Assembly (NCBI GenBank): GCA_028291615.1
Contig: JAQGHM010000257.1
Coordinates: 1-49,016, forward strand
DNA: 49,016 nt
Direction: 5' to 3'
DNA from: Phycisphaerales bacterium
Lineage (GTDB): Bacteria > Planctomycetota > Phycisphaerae > Tepidisphaerales > Tepidisphaeraceae
Below, piece after piece: positions 14,938-25,322 of the stretch (position 1 is the first letter of the stretch; every line of letters starts with the position of its first letter). The notes beneath the pieces were generated by a model. It saw only the letters and a list, made by a program, of their open reading frames with translations. It made no database searches and was not told the DNA's origin. A program made the position numbers and the translations under genes.

Positions 14938-17457
14938 TTACACCGTGTAGTCAGTCTCCAAATCGATCTTGTCGTAGGTGGCCAACGTACCGGCGTCCAT
15001 CGCTTTGATCGAGAACTTCCCTTCGAACTCTTCGTGCATCTTGATGGTGATCAGGGACGTTTCGCCCGGATGCAGCGAGATCGTGCCCGTCGCCGGATTC
15101 AATGATCCGCCGGGCTTCGGCTCCCCGACGACGTTCCCTTGCTTGTCGTGCGCTTCGATCAGCACTTCCACCGCAACGCCGCCAGAGAAAAGGTCTCCAC
15201 CTTCCACCGATATCTTCAGCACCGGCAGCCGGGTCGTGATCCGCTTCGCGCCCTCCTTGTAGTTCAGGCGCACGGCGATCGCGGCGGGCGCAGGTCCGGT
15301 CGCTGTGTCGAGCTTCAGTTCAATCACCGGCACCACCGCCTCTTGCAGCGACGCACCCCCGTGCAGGTAGACCTGTCCCGTGCGGTACGGCGACATGCTG
15401 CGCGGGCCGGCCAACTGCGCGAAGTCGCCGCGGATGCCGACGTTTGCCGCCTGCACCACGAAATTGCTCAGGTCCGCTGTCCCCGCGCCGAGCAGACTTC
15501 GATCGTGAACATTGATCCATGTGCCCCCTGGTTTGGTGCATCCGTCCCCGGGTTCCGGGCGCAGGTTGACGAAGAACCCGTGGTCGGTTGCCACCACCAC
15601 CTCGTGGAAACCTCGCTTTTTGAGCTCATGCACCGCCCCCCGGAGCCGCTTCAGCGCATCATGCACTGCGTTCAGGGCCGTGTCGGGGGATGATTCCAGC
15701 TGGCTGTCGATCTCGTTCGTCCGGAGGACGAGCAATTCGACCGTCTCCGCCACTTTGACCTTGCCGCGCACGAAGTCGGTCAACCCCGCCTCGGCGAAGC
15801 GCTCGCCATACCGGTCCCGCAGTAGTGCCATGCGCTGCGTCACGTTCGTCAGGGGGGTATCGCCCAGGACGGGCACGATATCGTCGTTGCGCCGCGTCAG
15901 CTTCAAGTCCTGGCCCGCCTTGGGGAGCAGGCTCGCCATGCCGATCGGCGTAATCGTGGGCAGTTGGGCGAATGCGACGTGGAGCGTTACCTTTCCCTCA
16001 GCCGCGAGCTGGCGTTCCAGCGCGATGCCCAGTTCCAGCCGCAGCGCGTCGACCAAGATGTACGCCAAGCGCCGGCCGCTCGTCTGAAGCTTCGTCGCCA
16101 CGAGCTTGTCGAACACATCGGCGTTGGGCAGGCGACCCGTCGGCGGCCAGCCCTCTTTCTCCAGGTGCTTGACGAACGTCATCTGGACGTCAGCCATCAG
16201 CGTCTGGTAGCGCCGGCGAGCCAAGGTCACCACGGGCTCCAGCACACCGTCCAGATCGATCAGATCGCCGGCCACCTGCTCGAATTCCCGATGATGCCGA
16301 TCTACCTCCCGCAAGACGGCGGTGTAGAAGTCGATCAGCGTCGCCTGGCTCTTCACGTGCTCGGGAAGCTGGCGCTCGGAGTCTCCGCACGCTTCGATCA
16401 GCGCCACCGCCGTGCGGATGACCTCCCACTGGGCCTGGCTCTCGCCGCGCCCCATCCAGACCGACTCCTGGTGCCGGCTCAGCATGCTGCGGACGCGGTC
16501 GATGTCATCGGTTTGAATCGCTTGGGCAGTCTGGCCAAGGAACCAGCGTTCCTCAAACGGGAACGTGTCGCGCACGCCGAAGTCCTTGATCGTTCCGCAC
16601 GCCGTCACGAGGGACAGCTCCTTCTCGATCGCCTCGGCCCGGTCGATGTAGGCCGACTGCGTCCGCCGGTCGTTGCGCAGGTTGTCGCAGAGGTCCTCGA
16701 CCAGCGACTTCGCTTCCGCCGTGGCGCGCGGCATGTTCACCAGGCTCGCCGGCAGCTCTCCCGGCAAGTCAAACGCGAATTCGCTGAACAGGATCAGCCG
16801 CCACAGCTCATCAGAGACCGACGCCCACTTCTTGCCCTTGGTCAGCAGCTTCACGCCGAAGCAGACCTGCAACAGCTCTTTGGCCTCCGCCACCCAAGCC
16901 TCTTGCGTGTTAATCGCAGTCTTTTGGGAATCGGAAGGGCACAGCAGCGCGAAGAGGATGTCGCGGGCCGATTCCACATGGAGCAGCGCCCGCAGGTTCG
17001 GCCAACCCGTTCCACCGCCGATCGCATCGATTACATCCAGGCTCGGTGCTGCGTCGTTGGCAAACGCCTTGCGAATTTCGGTCGCGTAGTCCGGCTTGGC
17101 GTTCAAGCAGAGGTTGAGATACTCATCGCCATCGCCTTCAGGGAATTCGCCGCCGCAGCAGACGTACACCGCGAAGGGATCGCGCTGCCGTTCCTCGTCC
17201 GTCAGTGGCCGCGGCGCCGGTACATAGACGATCAGCGACATGATGCCGCCATTTGCGGTGCCCAACCGCTGGAATGCCGCCATCGCCTGTTCCCGCGATT
17301 CGATGGAGCTCTCGCTGGCATCAACCACCTCTCGCTTGTCGGCCCGGAGGGACAGGCAAAGATCGCGATATCGTCGTGCGGGGTCGTAAACGACGAGGAC
17401 GCCCGTGCGTCCGAGTCGCTCAAGACACTTGCTCTGGATGTACTGGCCGATCTTCAT
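14938..17457 (-). CDS. pglZ: BREX PglZ, alkaline-phosphatase-superfamily protein
   Basis: An 839-residue PglZ, a core protein of all BREX systems and diagnostic for them. The N-terminal region (about 1-450) is helical. The PglZ domain starts near 460 with LAYILVDALRLELG (metal-binding D470), has the nucleophile region TITPIGMASLLP (501-512) and VVVATDHGFF (620-629, metal-binding D625, H626). A beta-rich C-terminal part (about 690-839) follows. Related PglZ proteins are metal-dependent nucleases or phosphatases that bind BrxB and PglX. The length matches type 1 PglZ. The ATG lies 41 bases beyond the pglX stop, the longest gap in the operon. Confidence 0.95.
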   Translation of the reverse strand: MKIGQYIQSKCLERLGRTGVLVVYDPARRYRDLCLSLRADKREVVDASESSIESREQAMAAFQRLGTANGGIMSLIVYVPAPRPLTDEERQRDPFAVYVCCGGEFPEGDGDEYLNLCLNAKPDYATEIRKAFANDAAPSLDVIDAIGGGTGWPNLRALLHVESARDILFALLCPSDSQKTAINTQEAWVAEAKELLQVCFGVKLLTKGKKWASVSDELWRLILFSEFAFDLPGELPASLVNMPRATAEAKSLVEDLCDNLRNDRRTQSAYIDRAEAIEKELSLVTACGTIKDFGVRDTFPFEERWFLGQTAQAIQTDDIDRVRSMLSRHQESVWMGRGESQAQWEVIRTAVALIEACGDSERQLPEHVKSQATLIDFYTAVLREVDRHHREFEQVAGDLIDLDGVLEPVVTLARRRYQTLMADVQMTFVKHLEKEGWPPTGRLPNADVFDKLVATKLQTSGRRLAYILVDALRLELGIALERQLAAEGKVTLHVAFAQLPTITPIGMASLLPKAGQDLKLTRRNDDIVPVLGDTPLTNVTQRMALLRDRYGERFAEAGLTDFVRGKVKVAETVELLVLRTNEIDSQLESSPDTALNAVHDALKRLRGAVHELKKRGFHEVVVATDHGFFVNLRPEPGDGCTKPGGTWINVHDRSLLGAGTADLSNFVVQAANVGIRGDFAQLAGPRSMSPYRTGQVYLHGGASLQEAVVPVIELKLDTATGPAPAAIAVRLNYKEGAKRITTRLPVLKISVEGGDLFSGGVAVEVLIEAHDKQGNVVGEPKPGGSLNPATGTISLHPGETSLITIKMHEEFEGKFSIKAMDAGTLATYDKIDLETDYTV

Positions 17458-17498
17458 ATGGCTTTACCTTGAACTGCTTGGGTCGCCGCCCGGGCCGA

Positions 17499-20400
17499 TT
17501 AGTCGGCGTCTTCGATCAACTGCTCCTCATCCACCTTGGGCTTCTTCTTCCGCGACTTCTTGGCCGTCGCCGGTGGCTCGATATAGAGCGCTTCCAGCCC
17601 GTGCGCGATCGCCAGCGACTTGTCGGTCTTGCACTTCTCCCGCACGCGGTCGGGCCAGATGCTGTACGCCAGGTGCGCCCAGTCGTACTCGCCGGCCTGC
17701 AGCGCCTGCCACGTCTCTTTCAGCTTCTTCTGCCAGGGCTTGAGCTGGAACAACTTCCACAGTGGGGCGGCGGTGATCTGCACGCCGTCATTCAGGTTCG
17801 GCTTCCAGAATTTCCCAATGCGCAGAAGCTCATCCCGAAACTCGCGCAGCTCGATCTCAAGATCCGCTGCCTCTACCAATGCGATCTCGTCCTCCGAGGA
17901 CCGATTTGCTTTGCTGCGCAGACGCGATGTCTCTTTGGAGACCTCGAGCAGTTTCGAATCGACGAAATCATTAACAGCTGTGAAAAGTGTCTGATCGGTC
18001 AGCCGGTGGTAGTAGACCCAAAGCGTGTAGGTGCCACTCGCCGTGGAGAGCGGCCAGTAGATAGGGGCCTGTCGGGGACTCTTCGAGAAGCGTCTTAAAT
18101 GATCAGCAAAGAAGCCGGCGGGCCGGCGAAACCATTCATTCAGAGACGGGACGCTTAGCAGCCCGCAAGCCTCGTGTTCCAGCTCGTCCACTCGATCACC
18201 CCACAAGATGGCGAGCACGGCGTGAATACCACGCTCCAAATTAAGCGGGTGATCCGGGTCGTCCACAAGAATGCCGTCCCAGACCACATCGAGCGGGTAA
18301 TACCCGTCCTTCCGCAACCGCCTACCGGCTGCGGGAGAAATCGGCAGACCGTCGTCATCCTGGAACATTCCGGGGGGGCAGATCGGCAGTGGTGCGAAAG
18401 GGTCTGGCAGCGGTGGCGGCAGCCGCTCACCGGTGGCAAATCGGATATCCCAGCGACCAAAACGTACCCCAAACGCATAATCGAGCAGAGTGGAGATGAG
18501 ATTTGCGTCATCCGCATCGAGGACATCATCTGAATCCTCTTCATCCTCCACGGAATCGTCGGCGGTGCTCGAACCGTGAAACGACTTGATGGACTCTAAG
18601 TCATCTTCATCAAGCCCATACGTCTCACCGACAATGTTATCGATCTCTGTTCTGCACTGCGCGATTTCCCGCTCCCGATTCTCAAACTGCTCCAAGCACA
18701 CTTTGATGCTGCCAGCCAAAGAATCGCTCACGAGCTTTAAGGCCGGCGTACAAAATACACTTGAAGTCAGTCGTGATCTGTACTCCGAGAACTTTAGGAC
18801 CCATCCTTTCATTGCAATGCAGGACAGTCGTTCGCTGACCGATGAGGAAAGCTCGGGGACAGGAAGCAACTTGAGTATGCCCACTATGTACTCAGGGCGG
18901 CCGGACTCACCTAATGACAACTTAAATAGATAATCAAAGATCGATGAGTTTCCCAAAGCTAGCAATGGCACTAGCTGACTCACTGGAGCAAGGATCGCAT
19001 ATCCACGAATGGAAAAGATTGAACCGCGAGGAAGCGGAACCGGAGCAAACCGAGTCGCTCGCAGCGGCCAGGTGAGGCCGGCCTGAAAGTAAAAGTCAGC
19101 TGAGGAAGGTTTTTCGCTTGGTCGATGCTTTAGGCCCGTATAGCCGAAGAAGGTTGATCTGTTCGAGTCCCACTTGATTAGGGCAGGAATATCGGAGAAG
19201 AAGTCGGAAACCTTTCCTCCTTTCGCAAACGGTGCCCACCACACAGATTTCCCGAGTCTCTCCGCTGGCGCGATCTCTGACGAAAGGCGTAAGTAGCGTT
19301 CATCGTTCCCCGTGACTCCGCCTTGCCGAACAATACGCGTCCTATTTTCAAACGATGGATACTTTGAATACAGACGACGAATCTTTTCGGTAGCCCAATA
19401 CGCAAACGGTGCGTTTGGTATCGACTGGAACTCGTTTGGGTCAAGCAGGGACACAGACGCCGCCAATTGGCCGCCATTGAGTTGTGCCGTTGCCTGAAGG
19501 AGCCCGCTGCTCGGATCGCTTTCTCGCACGAGGCGAAAGCAAACCAGTCTTGCTCGGTCGGCAATTACGGGCTTAACCGCAATATATGCGGCTGCTTCAA
19601 CCATCGCTGCATCCATAACCCCATGTCCAAGATCAGCCATCAGCGTCGGAGATAGCCGACTGAGGATCACTTCCTTCCGCCACGAACTGAAAGATCCTAA
19701 AAAGAAGCAGGTGCGCGATGTGATTGCACCCAGCAACCCACCAGTATTTAGAAGTTGGCTGCCACGATCTACGAATGCGGTCATTATATCGTGATAGCTA
19801 ACGGGGTAGCTTGTCTTGGCCTCAGCGTTGAATGCCGACGACCATTCACCGAATGGCGGATTCATGACGATTACATCGTGGTGTTTGCGGCAGAGATCGA
19901 TGAAGGCGAATCCCTGGGCAGCGTCATCTGCAAAGAGGCGGCGCTGGAACCCACCTCCGTTCTCGGCGTGTTCGGCGTAGGCTTGAAGTGCGTCGTAGAT
20001 TCGCTGCTCGGCCTGACTCCAGAACTGGTCATCGGTGATGCCGTAAATGTCGAGGCGGATTTGGCGGGGCGCGGACATCTCGCTTTGCGTCCCGAACAGC
20101 AATGCCTGTTCGTGTCGGGGGACTTGTTGCCAGAGTGACTTGGCGTCGACGATCGCGGTGCGAACTTCCATTTCGACCCGCAGCGCCGAGCCAGCCTCGC
20201 CGGCCAGCTTCATGCAGTTGAACACTTTTTCGAGTAGGTAGCCAAAGACCGCTCGTTCGCCGGCAGGAAACTGACGCTGAATGAATTCACCCAGCAGCTG
20301 CGTTTCGCCCGGCATCGGTTCGGCGCAGACGATGTTGGAGCGGGTGATGCGCGGCCGGTCGGGGGGCTTTACCCCGGCGTCGTGCCAGGCCCGCTGGGCG

Positions 20401-21656
20401 CGCAGCCAGAGGCTTAGCCCGGCAATCTGCACAGCACGTGGATCGATGTCGATTCCGTGGATGTTGTGCTCGATGATCAGTCGAGGCACTTCACGCAAAA
20501 AGGCGACCTTGTCGGAGAAACCGGCGGCAAACTTAACAAAGGGTGCGAACGTGGAAGCAGACGCTGCCACGACGTCGTCGCCGCGGGCGATCTCCCAGGC
20601 TTCGTCGTAAATCGAGGTGAACAGGTCAAAGGCGTAAAGGCCGAAGTGCATCGACCCACAAGCCGGGTCGAGCATTCGGATTTCTCGCGGGTCTTTGAGC
20701 GGGCGATGCGCGACGTGCACGGCCTCGCGGAGTAGGTCTTCCTGCGAGAGGATGTTTCTGACGATCTCCTCGCTACCGGCGGCACTCTCAGTCGCGGACT
20801 CGCAGGAGTTCAGAAAGATCTCCGTTGGCCTGCGGACGAGGTAGCGGCAATGATCGCGGAGGACCGACTCGCCGCATTTCATCTCATACCAGAGGCGGCC
20901 GAGCGTGTTATCGGTGAGGAATTCGACGACGTACCGGGGAGTGAAGAATTGGTTCCGGACGGCGAGTTCGCGGCTATTCTGAGGCGCTTTGGGCTTTCCT
21001 TGTGCGGTATAGCGCGCATTTCGGCGTTCATCTTCGGTGTTAAAATATTGATAAATCCAGCCAATGGTCTCGTCCGCGGCCCAGAGTGGATCGATCTCGG
21101 GGTGATTGATCTCTTCGAGCGTGCGCAGCAGCGCGCTTTCGCCGGGAAAGAGCCTGCCCTGTTTGCTGAAGCGATCAAAGAGGGAGGGGAAATCGGTGGC
21201 GATTTCATCGAAGACGCTGAAGAGAAAGCAGCGGTAGGCGTCGCCGACCTCGCCGAGCGCGCTGCCGGCGACGCGCGCGTAGAGTTGGAACCCCTTGGAT
21301 TGATACCCCTTACCGACGGCCTGAATGAGGATGTCGCGCGCCTCAGCCATGCGGAGAGCGCAGAGACGATTGAGCACGGTGAACGCTTGTTCGCGGATGA
21401 TGCGCTCGATCGCGACACGGCTTCCGCCGGAAGGGCTGCCGGCGACGTAGTGGTCAATGGTATCTCGCAGGATACGGGCCGTAGCCCGCTGGCTGTCGTT
21501 GAGCTGCGTCAGGCGGGCGAGATCGGAGACTTCGCCGGAATCCGGATCGATCCCGTAGTCCTGTTTGCACTGGCGCGTGAACTCCTCCGTCAGGATGCGG
21601 CGGGCATCACCGACGAAGCGGGCCAGGCGGTTGCGGGTTGTTTGGTCAAACGCCAT
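17499..21656 (-). CDS. pglX: BREX PglX, adenine-specific DNA methyltransferase
   Basis: A 1385-residue N6-adenine methyltransferase that marks host DNA at a non-palindromic site in BREX. Motifs in order: NQFFTPRYVVEFL (235-247), SAM-binding DPACGS (330-335), GIDIDPRAVQIA (401-412) and catalytic NPPF (599-602, in IVMNPPFGEW). Target recognition should lie in about 680-1060. The DNA for this part (roughly 18,500-19,700) looks clearly AT-richer than the rest of the operon, consistent with exchange of the specificity region. An acidic stretch (EDEEDSDD) lies near 1080. The protein is somewhat longer than the 1,150-1,250 residues usual for type 1 PglX. The start is 6 bases after the brxC stop, with GGGGTGA as ribosome binding site. 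Confidence 0.95.
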   Translation of the reverse strand: MAFDQTTRNRLARFVGDARRILTEEFTRQCKQDYGIDPDSGEVSDLARLTQLNDSQRATARILRDTIDHYVAGSPSGGSRVAIERIIREQAFTVLNRLCALRMAEARDILIQAVGKGYQSKGFQLYARVAGSALGEVGDAYRCFLFSVFDEIATDFPSLFDRFSKQGRLFPGESALLRTLEEINHPEIDPLWAADETIGWIYQYFNTEDERRNARYTAQGKPKAPQNSRELAVRNQFFTPRYVVEFLTDNTLGRLWYEMKCGESVLRDHCRYLVRRPTEIFLNSCESATESAAGSEEIVRNILSQEDLLREAVHVAHRPLKDPREIRMLDPACGSMHFGLYAFDLFTSIYDEAWEIARGDDVVAASASTFAPFVKFAAGFSDKVAFLREVPRLIIEHNIHGIDIDPRAVQIAGLSLWLRAQRAWHDAGVKPPDRPRITRSNIVCAEPMPGETQLLGEFIQRQFPAGERAVFGYLLEKVFNCMKLAGEAGSALRVEMEVRTAIVDAKSLWQQVPRHEQALLFGTQSEMSAPRQIRLDIYGITDDQFWSQAEQRIYDALQAYAEHAENGGGFQRRLFADDAAQGFAFIDLCRKHHDVIVMNPPFGEWSSAFNAEAKTSYPVSYHDIMTAFVDRGSQLLNTGGLLGAITSRTCFFLGSFSSWRKEVILSRLSPTLMADLGHGVMDAAMVEAAAYIAVKPVIADRARLVCFRLVRESDPSSGLLQATAQLNGGQLAASVSLLDPNEFQSIPNAPFAYWATEKIRRLYSKYPSFENRTRIVRQGGVTGNDERYLRLSSEIAPAERLGKSVWWAPFAKGGKVSDFFSDIPALIKWDSNRSTFFGYTGLKHRPSEKPSSADFYFQAGLTWPLRATRFAPVPLPRGSIFSIRGYAILAPVSQLVPLLALGNSSIFDYLFKLSLGESGRPEYIVGILKLLPVPELSSSVSERLSCIAMKGWVLKFSEYRSRLTSSVFCTPALKLVSDSLAGSIKVCLEQFENREREIAQCRTEIDNIVGETYGLDEDDLESIKSFHGSSTADDSVEDEEDSDDVLDADDANLISTLLDYAFGVRFGRWDIRFATGERLPPPLPDPFAPLPICPPGMFQDDDGLPISPAAGRRLRKDGYYPLDVVWDGILVDDPDHPLNLERGIHAVLAILWGDRVDELEHEACGLLSVPSLNEWFRRPAGFFADHLRRFSKSPRQAPIYWPLSTASGTYTLWVYYHRLTDQTLFTAVNDFVDSKLLEVSKETSRLRSKANRSSEDEIALVEAADLEIELREFRDELLRIGKFWKPNLNDGVQITAAPLWKLFQLKPWQKKLKETWQALQAGEYDWAHLAYSIWPDRVREKCKTDKSLAIAHGLEALYIEPPATAKKSRKKKPKVDEEQLIEDAD

Positions 21657-21662
21657 GCGGAA

Positions 21663-24600
21663 TCACCCCTTCACTGGCGGAGTTACATTGAGAGTCACAT
21701 CGAGCTCGCTGTAGAGGGCGAGTTCTTCCTTGATCGCTTGCAATTGGTTGATGATGCCATCGAGATCCTGGACGGTCTTGAGCGACGACGGCACGGTCAC
21801 CGACCGTGTGAGCTTCGTTTGCCCGCTCTTGCCGGCCTTGGCCTTCTCGGCTTCGATACGTTCCAGCTTACGCTTGCGGCCGCGCTGTTCGATTTCGCGC
21901 TTAAGCTGTCCCGTCTTCGACGTGATGGCGAAATCCTGGTTCAGCGACTGTTTCAGGCCGGCAAGATCGAGGGACGGTTCAACATAGATGCTGTCCAGTG
22001 TCCCCAGGACGTTTCCCTGCTCCTCCTGCGTGAGCTCCGACCATTCCGGGAGTCGCTGGAGGTCCTGTTGTGCATCTTTAATGGACTGTTTCTGGCTGAC
22101 GCCCATTGCGCCGACGGCGTCGCGAACGCGGGCCTTGATCGCGGTCAGCGTCGAGTTGAAGTCTGTGGCGTGGCTGAAGAAGTCATCCTGGGCCAGCCGG
22201 TCCGCCAGGAGCTTGAGTTCATCGGCCAGGTCTGACTTGAGCTGGCCGGGGATGCCCATGTCCGGCAGGGAGCCGATCTCTCTGCGATGGGTCTGAAGCT
22301 CGCGGATGGTCGCTTCCAGGCCGTGTTTGAAGGCCCGCTCGACTTCCTTGGCCCATTTCAGCCCGGTGTAGAGGAACGATTCGGGAGCGCCGAGTCGCTG
22401 AGCGGCGTCGGAGGCATCCGTTTGCAGCACCTCGGACAGGTCACGGGTGATGGACTCAACCTTGTCGGAACCCTTCAGCCCGAGTCCGGAAAGCTTCTCC
22501 GCCAAGGGGCCGAACTGGTGCTGGAACTGCGGGAAGCTCTTCGTGGCCGCCTTGCTGATCTCGTCTTCGAGCGGTATGACCGAGTCGCCGACGAGGTCGG
22601 TCATTCGTTCGGCCGCACGAGCCAGCAGTTCCATCGACGGGCGCTCGTCTCGGAGGGAGACGCCCACCGTCTTGAAGGATTGATTCGTCCGCAGGGCATC
22701 GATCGCCTGCTGGCCGTTAACGGTCACTTCGCGCCCGGCTACCTTCAGCTTGATCTCGCCCGCCAGGAGCATTGCGGCTACGATATAGCGGAGGGTATCG
22801 GGCGACCAACCAAACGGGGCGTCGGAAAAGTTGTCGGTGAGGCGCTTGCCGTCGACGCTGCCATTGCGGTCCAGGTAGTCGCGAATGCTGGTGATCGCCT
22901 TGTGGTCGGTCCGGATTCGGTGCGTACCGCCAGTAACTTGAACGAGCCCGAGCGGATCGAGCTGCGACGTGACGGCCTTGAGGTTGCCCAGCCGAAGAAA
23001 CTTTTCGGCGAGAACGGTATCGGCACGCTCGGGGGCCTCGGCATATCGTTCGAAGACCTGCTGCGCGACGACCGCCAGGTTCTTGGACGCGGCGGTGACG
23101 ATGTCGGGATCGAGGCTCTGAACGGCAGTCGTCTCGCCGCGGAAGATGAACGAGCCACCTGCCAGGCACTTCTTCAGCAGCGGAGCCAACTCTTGAGTCC
23201 GGATGCGCTGCGCCTTATCGAGCTGGCCGGTGCAGTATTCCTTAACCTCCTGATCAGGATCATTGCGATACCGCTGGCCGATCTCCTGGCAGCGATAGAT
23301 CTCGGCCACCTTCTCGTCGATGTCACGGTCGGAGCGGCCGATCAGGAAGACGGTATATTGGGCGCTGCGCTGCCGGGACTCGTCGACCAATCGCGTCCGC
23401 GCAGTGTCATAATCCTTTGGGGCGACAAATTCGACAAGGGTCTGGATCGTATCGCGCTCTCCGGCGAGGCTGGCGGCGAGAGACCCGGAGACGGATTTCA
23501 AGCCGGATGAGACAGCGAGGGTGCCGTGGAGCCGAGTGGAGGGCAGCGGGCTGAACGCCTCACGGAGCACCTCATTAGAGATCCGACGTGTTTCGATGGA
23601 CCGCAGTGGGATGGCTGCCCGCTCTTGCTCGATGTCGTTGAGCTTTTCGCTGTAGAAGCGAAGTTCGCCATTCTCCTCGCCGAGCGGCGCGATCGGATCG
23701 GCGACGAGTTGCTTCACCGCCGCTTCAACGGCATCTCGTTGAGAAGCGTCCTCTACCGAGCCGTGCATTAGCGCCGCCACGTTTTGAACGCTGATCGGCA
23801 GGTTCCCCAGGACCTGCAGAACCGCCACGGTCTTGGCGATGCCCATGCAGGCGGGGGAATCACCAAAGCGGATCGCGACCTTGACGACGGCCTTGTGGAT
23901 GGATGGAAACGCGCGGCGGATGTCCTTTTCGAGAGCGTCGTAGAGCGTAATCGTCGTGGCGAGCCAACCCACGGGCTGATCGGCAACCGGGGGGCGACCG
24001 TCGACACCCTCCACCAGGATGTCCTGGATGACCTTGATCGCGGAGCGGAGCCCGATGCCGCCGGTACTCTTGGCAAGCGCGCCGAGCAGGTGAAGAAGGA
24101 TGTCGAAGTGGGCGGGCAGGAAGGGGTAGAGGTCGACGAAGACCTTCTGGTCGAAATCGGTGTCGTAATACTTCGCATCCTGGAGCTTGGTCGCATGCCG
24201 AAGGGACTGACCCTTCTGATCGAACAGGTCTCCGAGGGTCTTTTTCCCGTCGGGGGACTTGCCGAGCAAACGCTCGTAGCAGATCTCGCGGATATCGCTG
24301 GATTCCAGGTCGATCTGGATGGGGAAACGGGCGTTGAGCTTGTACAACTCAGGAGAATTCAGCGCAGCCCTCGGGTCGTCTTCGGTGAGCGTCTGCTGGG
24401 CCGTGCCCATGATCCAGACCTTCCCACCGCCGAGCAGCTTTAGATTCTTGGCTAACCCGTCGAGGTTGAGGATGAGGTTCTGGCGCGAGGCCACATATTG
24501 ACCGACTTCGTCGACGACAAAGATGATGTGATCCTTCCCCGACGCCTGTCGCGCGATGTCAATCATCTCCTGGACGCGCTGGTTCTCGAACTGGACGAAC

Positions 24601-25298
24601 TCGCTGGTCTCGGTGGAGAAGGACGCGGCCGTCTTGAAGATGGCCGGGTACATCCGGTGCGCGATCTCCGGGATCAGGCTGTCGATGACCAGGGGGTCGC
24701 TCTGAACCGTCGGCCAGTCGGTGCTGAGGTCGGTCTTAATGATGTTGAGGAATTCGTTGTACCGACCGTCCTTCTGAAGTCGCCGCTCGAACGCCGCAAC
24801 TTTGAGATTTCGAGAGTAACCCGCCCACTGCAGTACCTTGTAGTAGAGGACGGTCGAGACATCCTCCATAGTTGCGCCGGCGAGCATTTCGCTGGCCAGG
24901 TCGAGGAGGATTATGGCGGCGGAGTGCTTCTTGGCGACTGCTGTCAGAAGCGCCTTTGTCTGGGGCTTCTTGAAGCGGTCCTGAAGATGCTTTCGGAACG
25001 GCTCGCCGTCCACCACGATGCGGTCGTCGAGCGCCATGCCGAGGTACTTGGTCAGCGAGCTTTTGCCAGAGCCGTAGAACCCTGAGACCCAAACGCCGAT
25101 CTCGTGTTCGCCGCCGGTTTCCATCGCGAGCTGCATCTTCGAGAGGAGTCCTTCGAATTGCTCCTCGATATGCTCGGTGACGACGTACTCCGAGATTTCG
25201 GCGCGCAGACGGGCCTCCTGCGACGCCGCGTAGGTAATGACCTTCTCGATCGTGCGATAGATGTCGCGCTTGGGGTCAAATAGCTGTTTGAGCGTCAT
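21663..25298 (-). CDS. brxC: BREX BrxC, large P-loop ATPase
   Basis: A 1211-residue BrxC, the size usual for the family. The N-terminus (LKQLFDPKRDIYRTIEKVI) and the Walker A GFYGSGKSS (73-81) are characteristic; the likely Walker B is IIFVVDEVGQYV (258-269). The rest is largely helical with a long charged segment near the C-terminus (QLKREIEQRGRKRKLERIEA). It is required for both phage exclusion and methylation in known type 1 systems, although the mechanism is unclear. The ATG is preceded by AGCGAGGA and lies 24 bases from the brxB stop. Confidence 0.95.
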   Translation of the reverse strand: MTLKQLFDPKRDIYRTIEKVITYAASQEARLRAEISEYVVTEHIEEQFEGLLSKMQLAMETGGEHEIGVWVSGFYGSGKSSLTKYLGMALDDRIVVDGEPFRKHLQDRFKKPQTKALLTAVAKKHSAAIILLDLASEMLAGATMEDVSTVLYYKVLQWAGYSRNLKVAAFERRLQKDGRYNEFLNIIKTDLSTDWPTVQSDPLVIDSLIPEIAHRMYPAIFKTAASFSTETSEFVQFENQRVQEMIDIARQASGKDHIIFVVDEVGQYVASRQNLILNLDGLAKNLKLLGGGKVWIMGTAQQTLTEDDPRAALNSPELYKLNARFPIQIDLESSDIREICYERLLGKSPDGKKTLGDLFDQKGQSLRHATKLQDAKYYDTDFDQKVFVDLYPFLPAHFDILLHLLGALAKSTGGIGLRSAIKVIQDILVEGVDGRPPVADQPVGWLATTITLYDALEKDIRRAFPSIHKAVVKVAIRFGDSPACMGIAKTVAVLQVLGNLPISVQNVAALMHGSVEDASQRDAVEAAVKQLVADPIAPLGEENGELRFYSEKLNDIEQERAAIPLRSIETRRISNEVLREAFSPLPSTRLHGTLAVSSGLKSVSGSLAASLAGERDTIQTLVEFVAPKDYDTARTRLVDESRQRSAQYTVFLIGRSDRDIDEKVAEIYRCQEIGQRYRNDPDQEVKEYCTGQLDKAQRIRTQELAPLLKKCLAGGSFIFRGETTAVQSLDPDIVTAASKNLAVVAQQVFERYAEAPERADTVLAEKFLRLGNLKAVTSQLDPLGLVQVTGGTHRIRTDHKAITSIRDYLDRNGSVDGKRLTDNFSDAPFGWSPDTLRYIVAAMLLAGEIKLKVAGREVTVNGQQAIDALRTNQSFKTVGVSLRDERPSMELLARAAERMTDLVGDSVIPLEDEISKAATKSFPQFQHQFGPLAEKLSGLGLKGSDKVESITRDLSEVLQTDASDAAQRLGAPESFLYTGLKWAKEVERAFKHGLEATIRELQTHRREIGSLPDMGIPGQLKSDLADELKLLADRLAQDDFFSHATDFNSTLTAIKARVRDAVGAMGVSQKQSIKDAQQDLQRLPEWSELTQEEQGNVLGTLDSIYVEPSLDLAGLKQSLNQDFAITSKTGQLKREIEQRGRKRKLERIEAEKAKAGKSGQTKLTRSVTVPSSLKTVQDLDGIINQLQAIKEELALYSELDVTLNVTPPVKG

Positions 25299-25322
25299 GC
25301 AATCCTCGCTTTTCTGTCCTCG

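Noticed and set aside
12864-17472. Long plus-strand frames opposite brxL and pglZ
   Set aside because: They are antisense shadows arising from the GC-biased codon pattern of the BREX genes.
20850-23510. Long plus-strand frames opposite pglX and brxC
   Set aside because: Antisense to conserved BREX genes with clear motifs; no independent motif or ribosome binding site.
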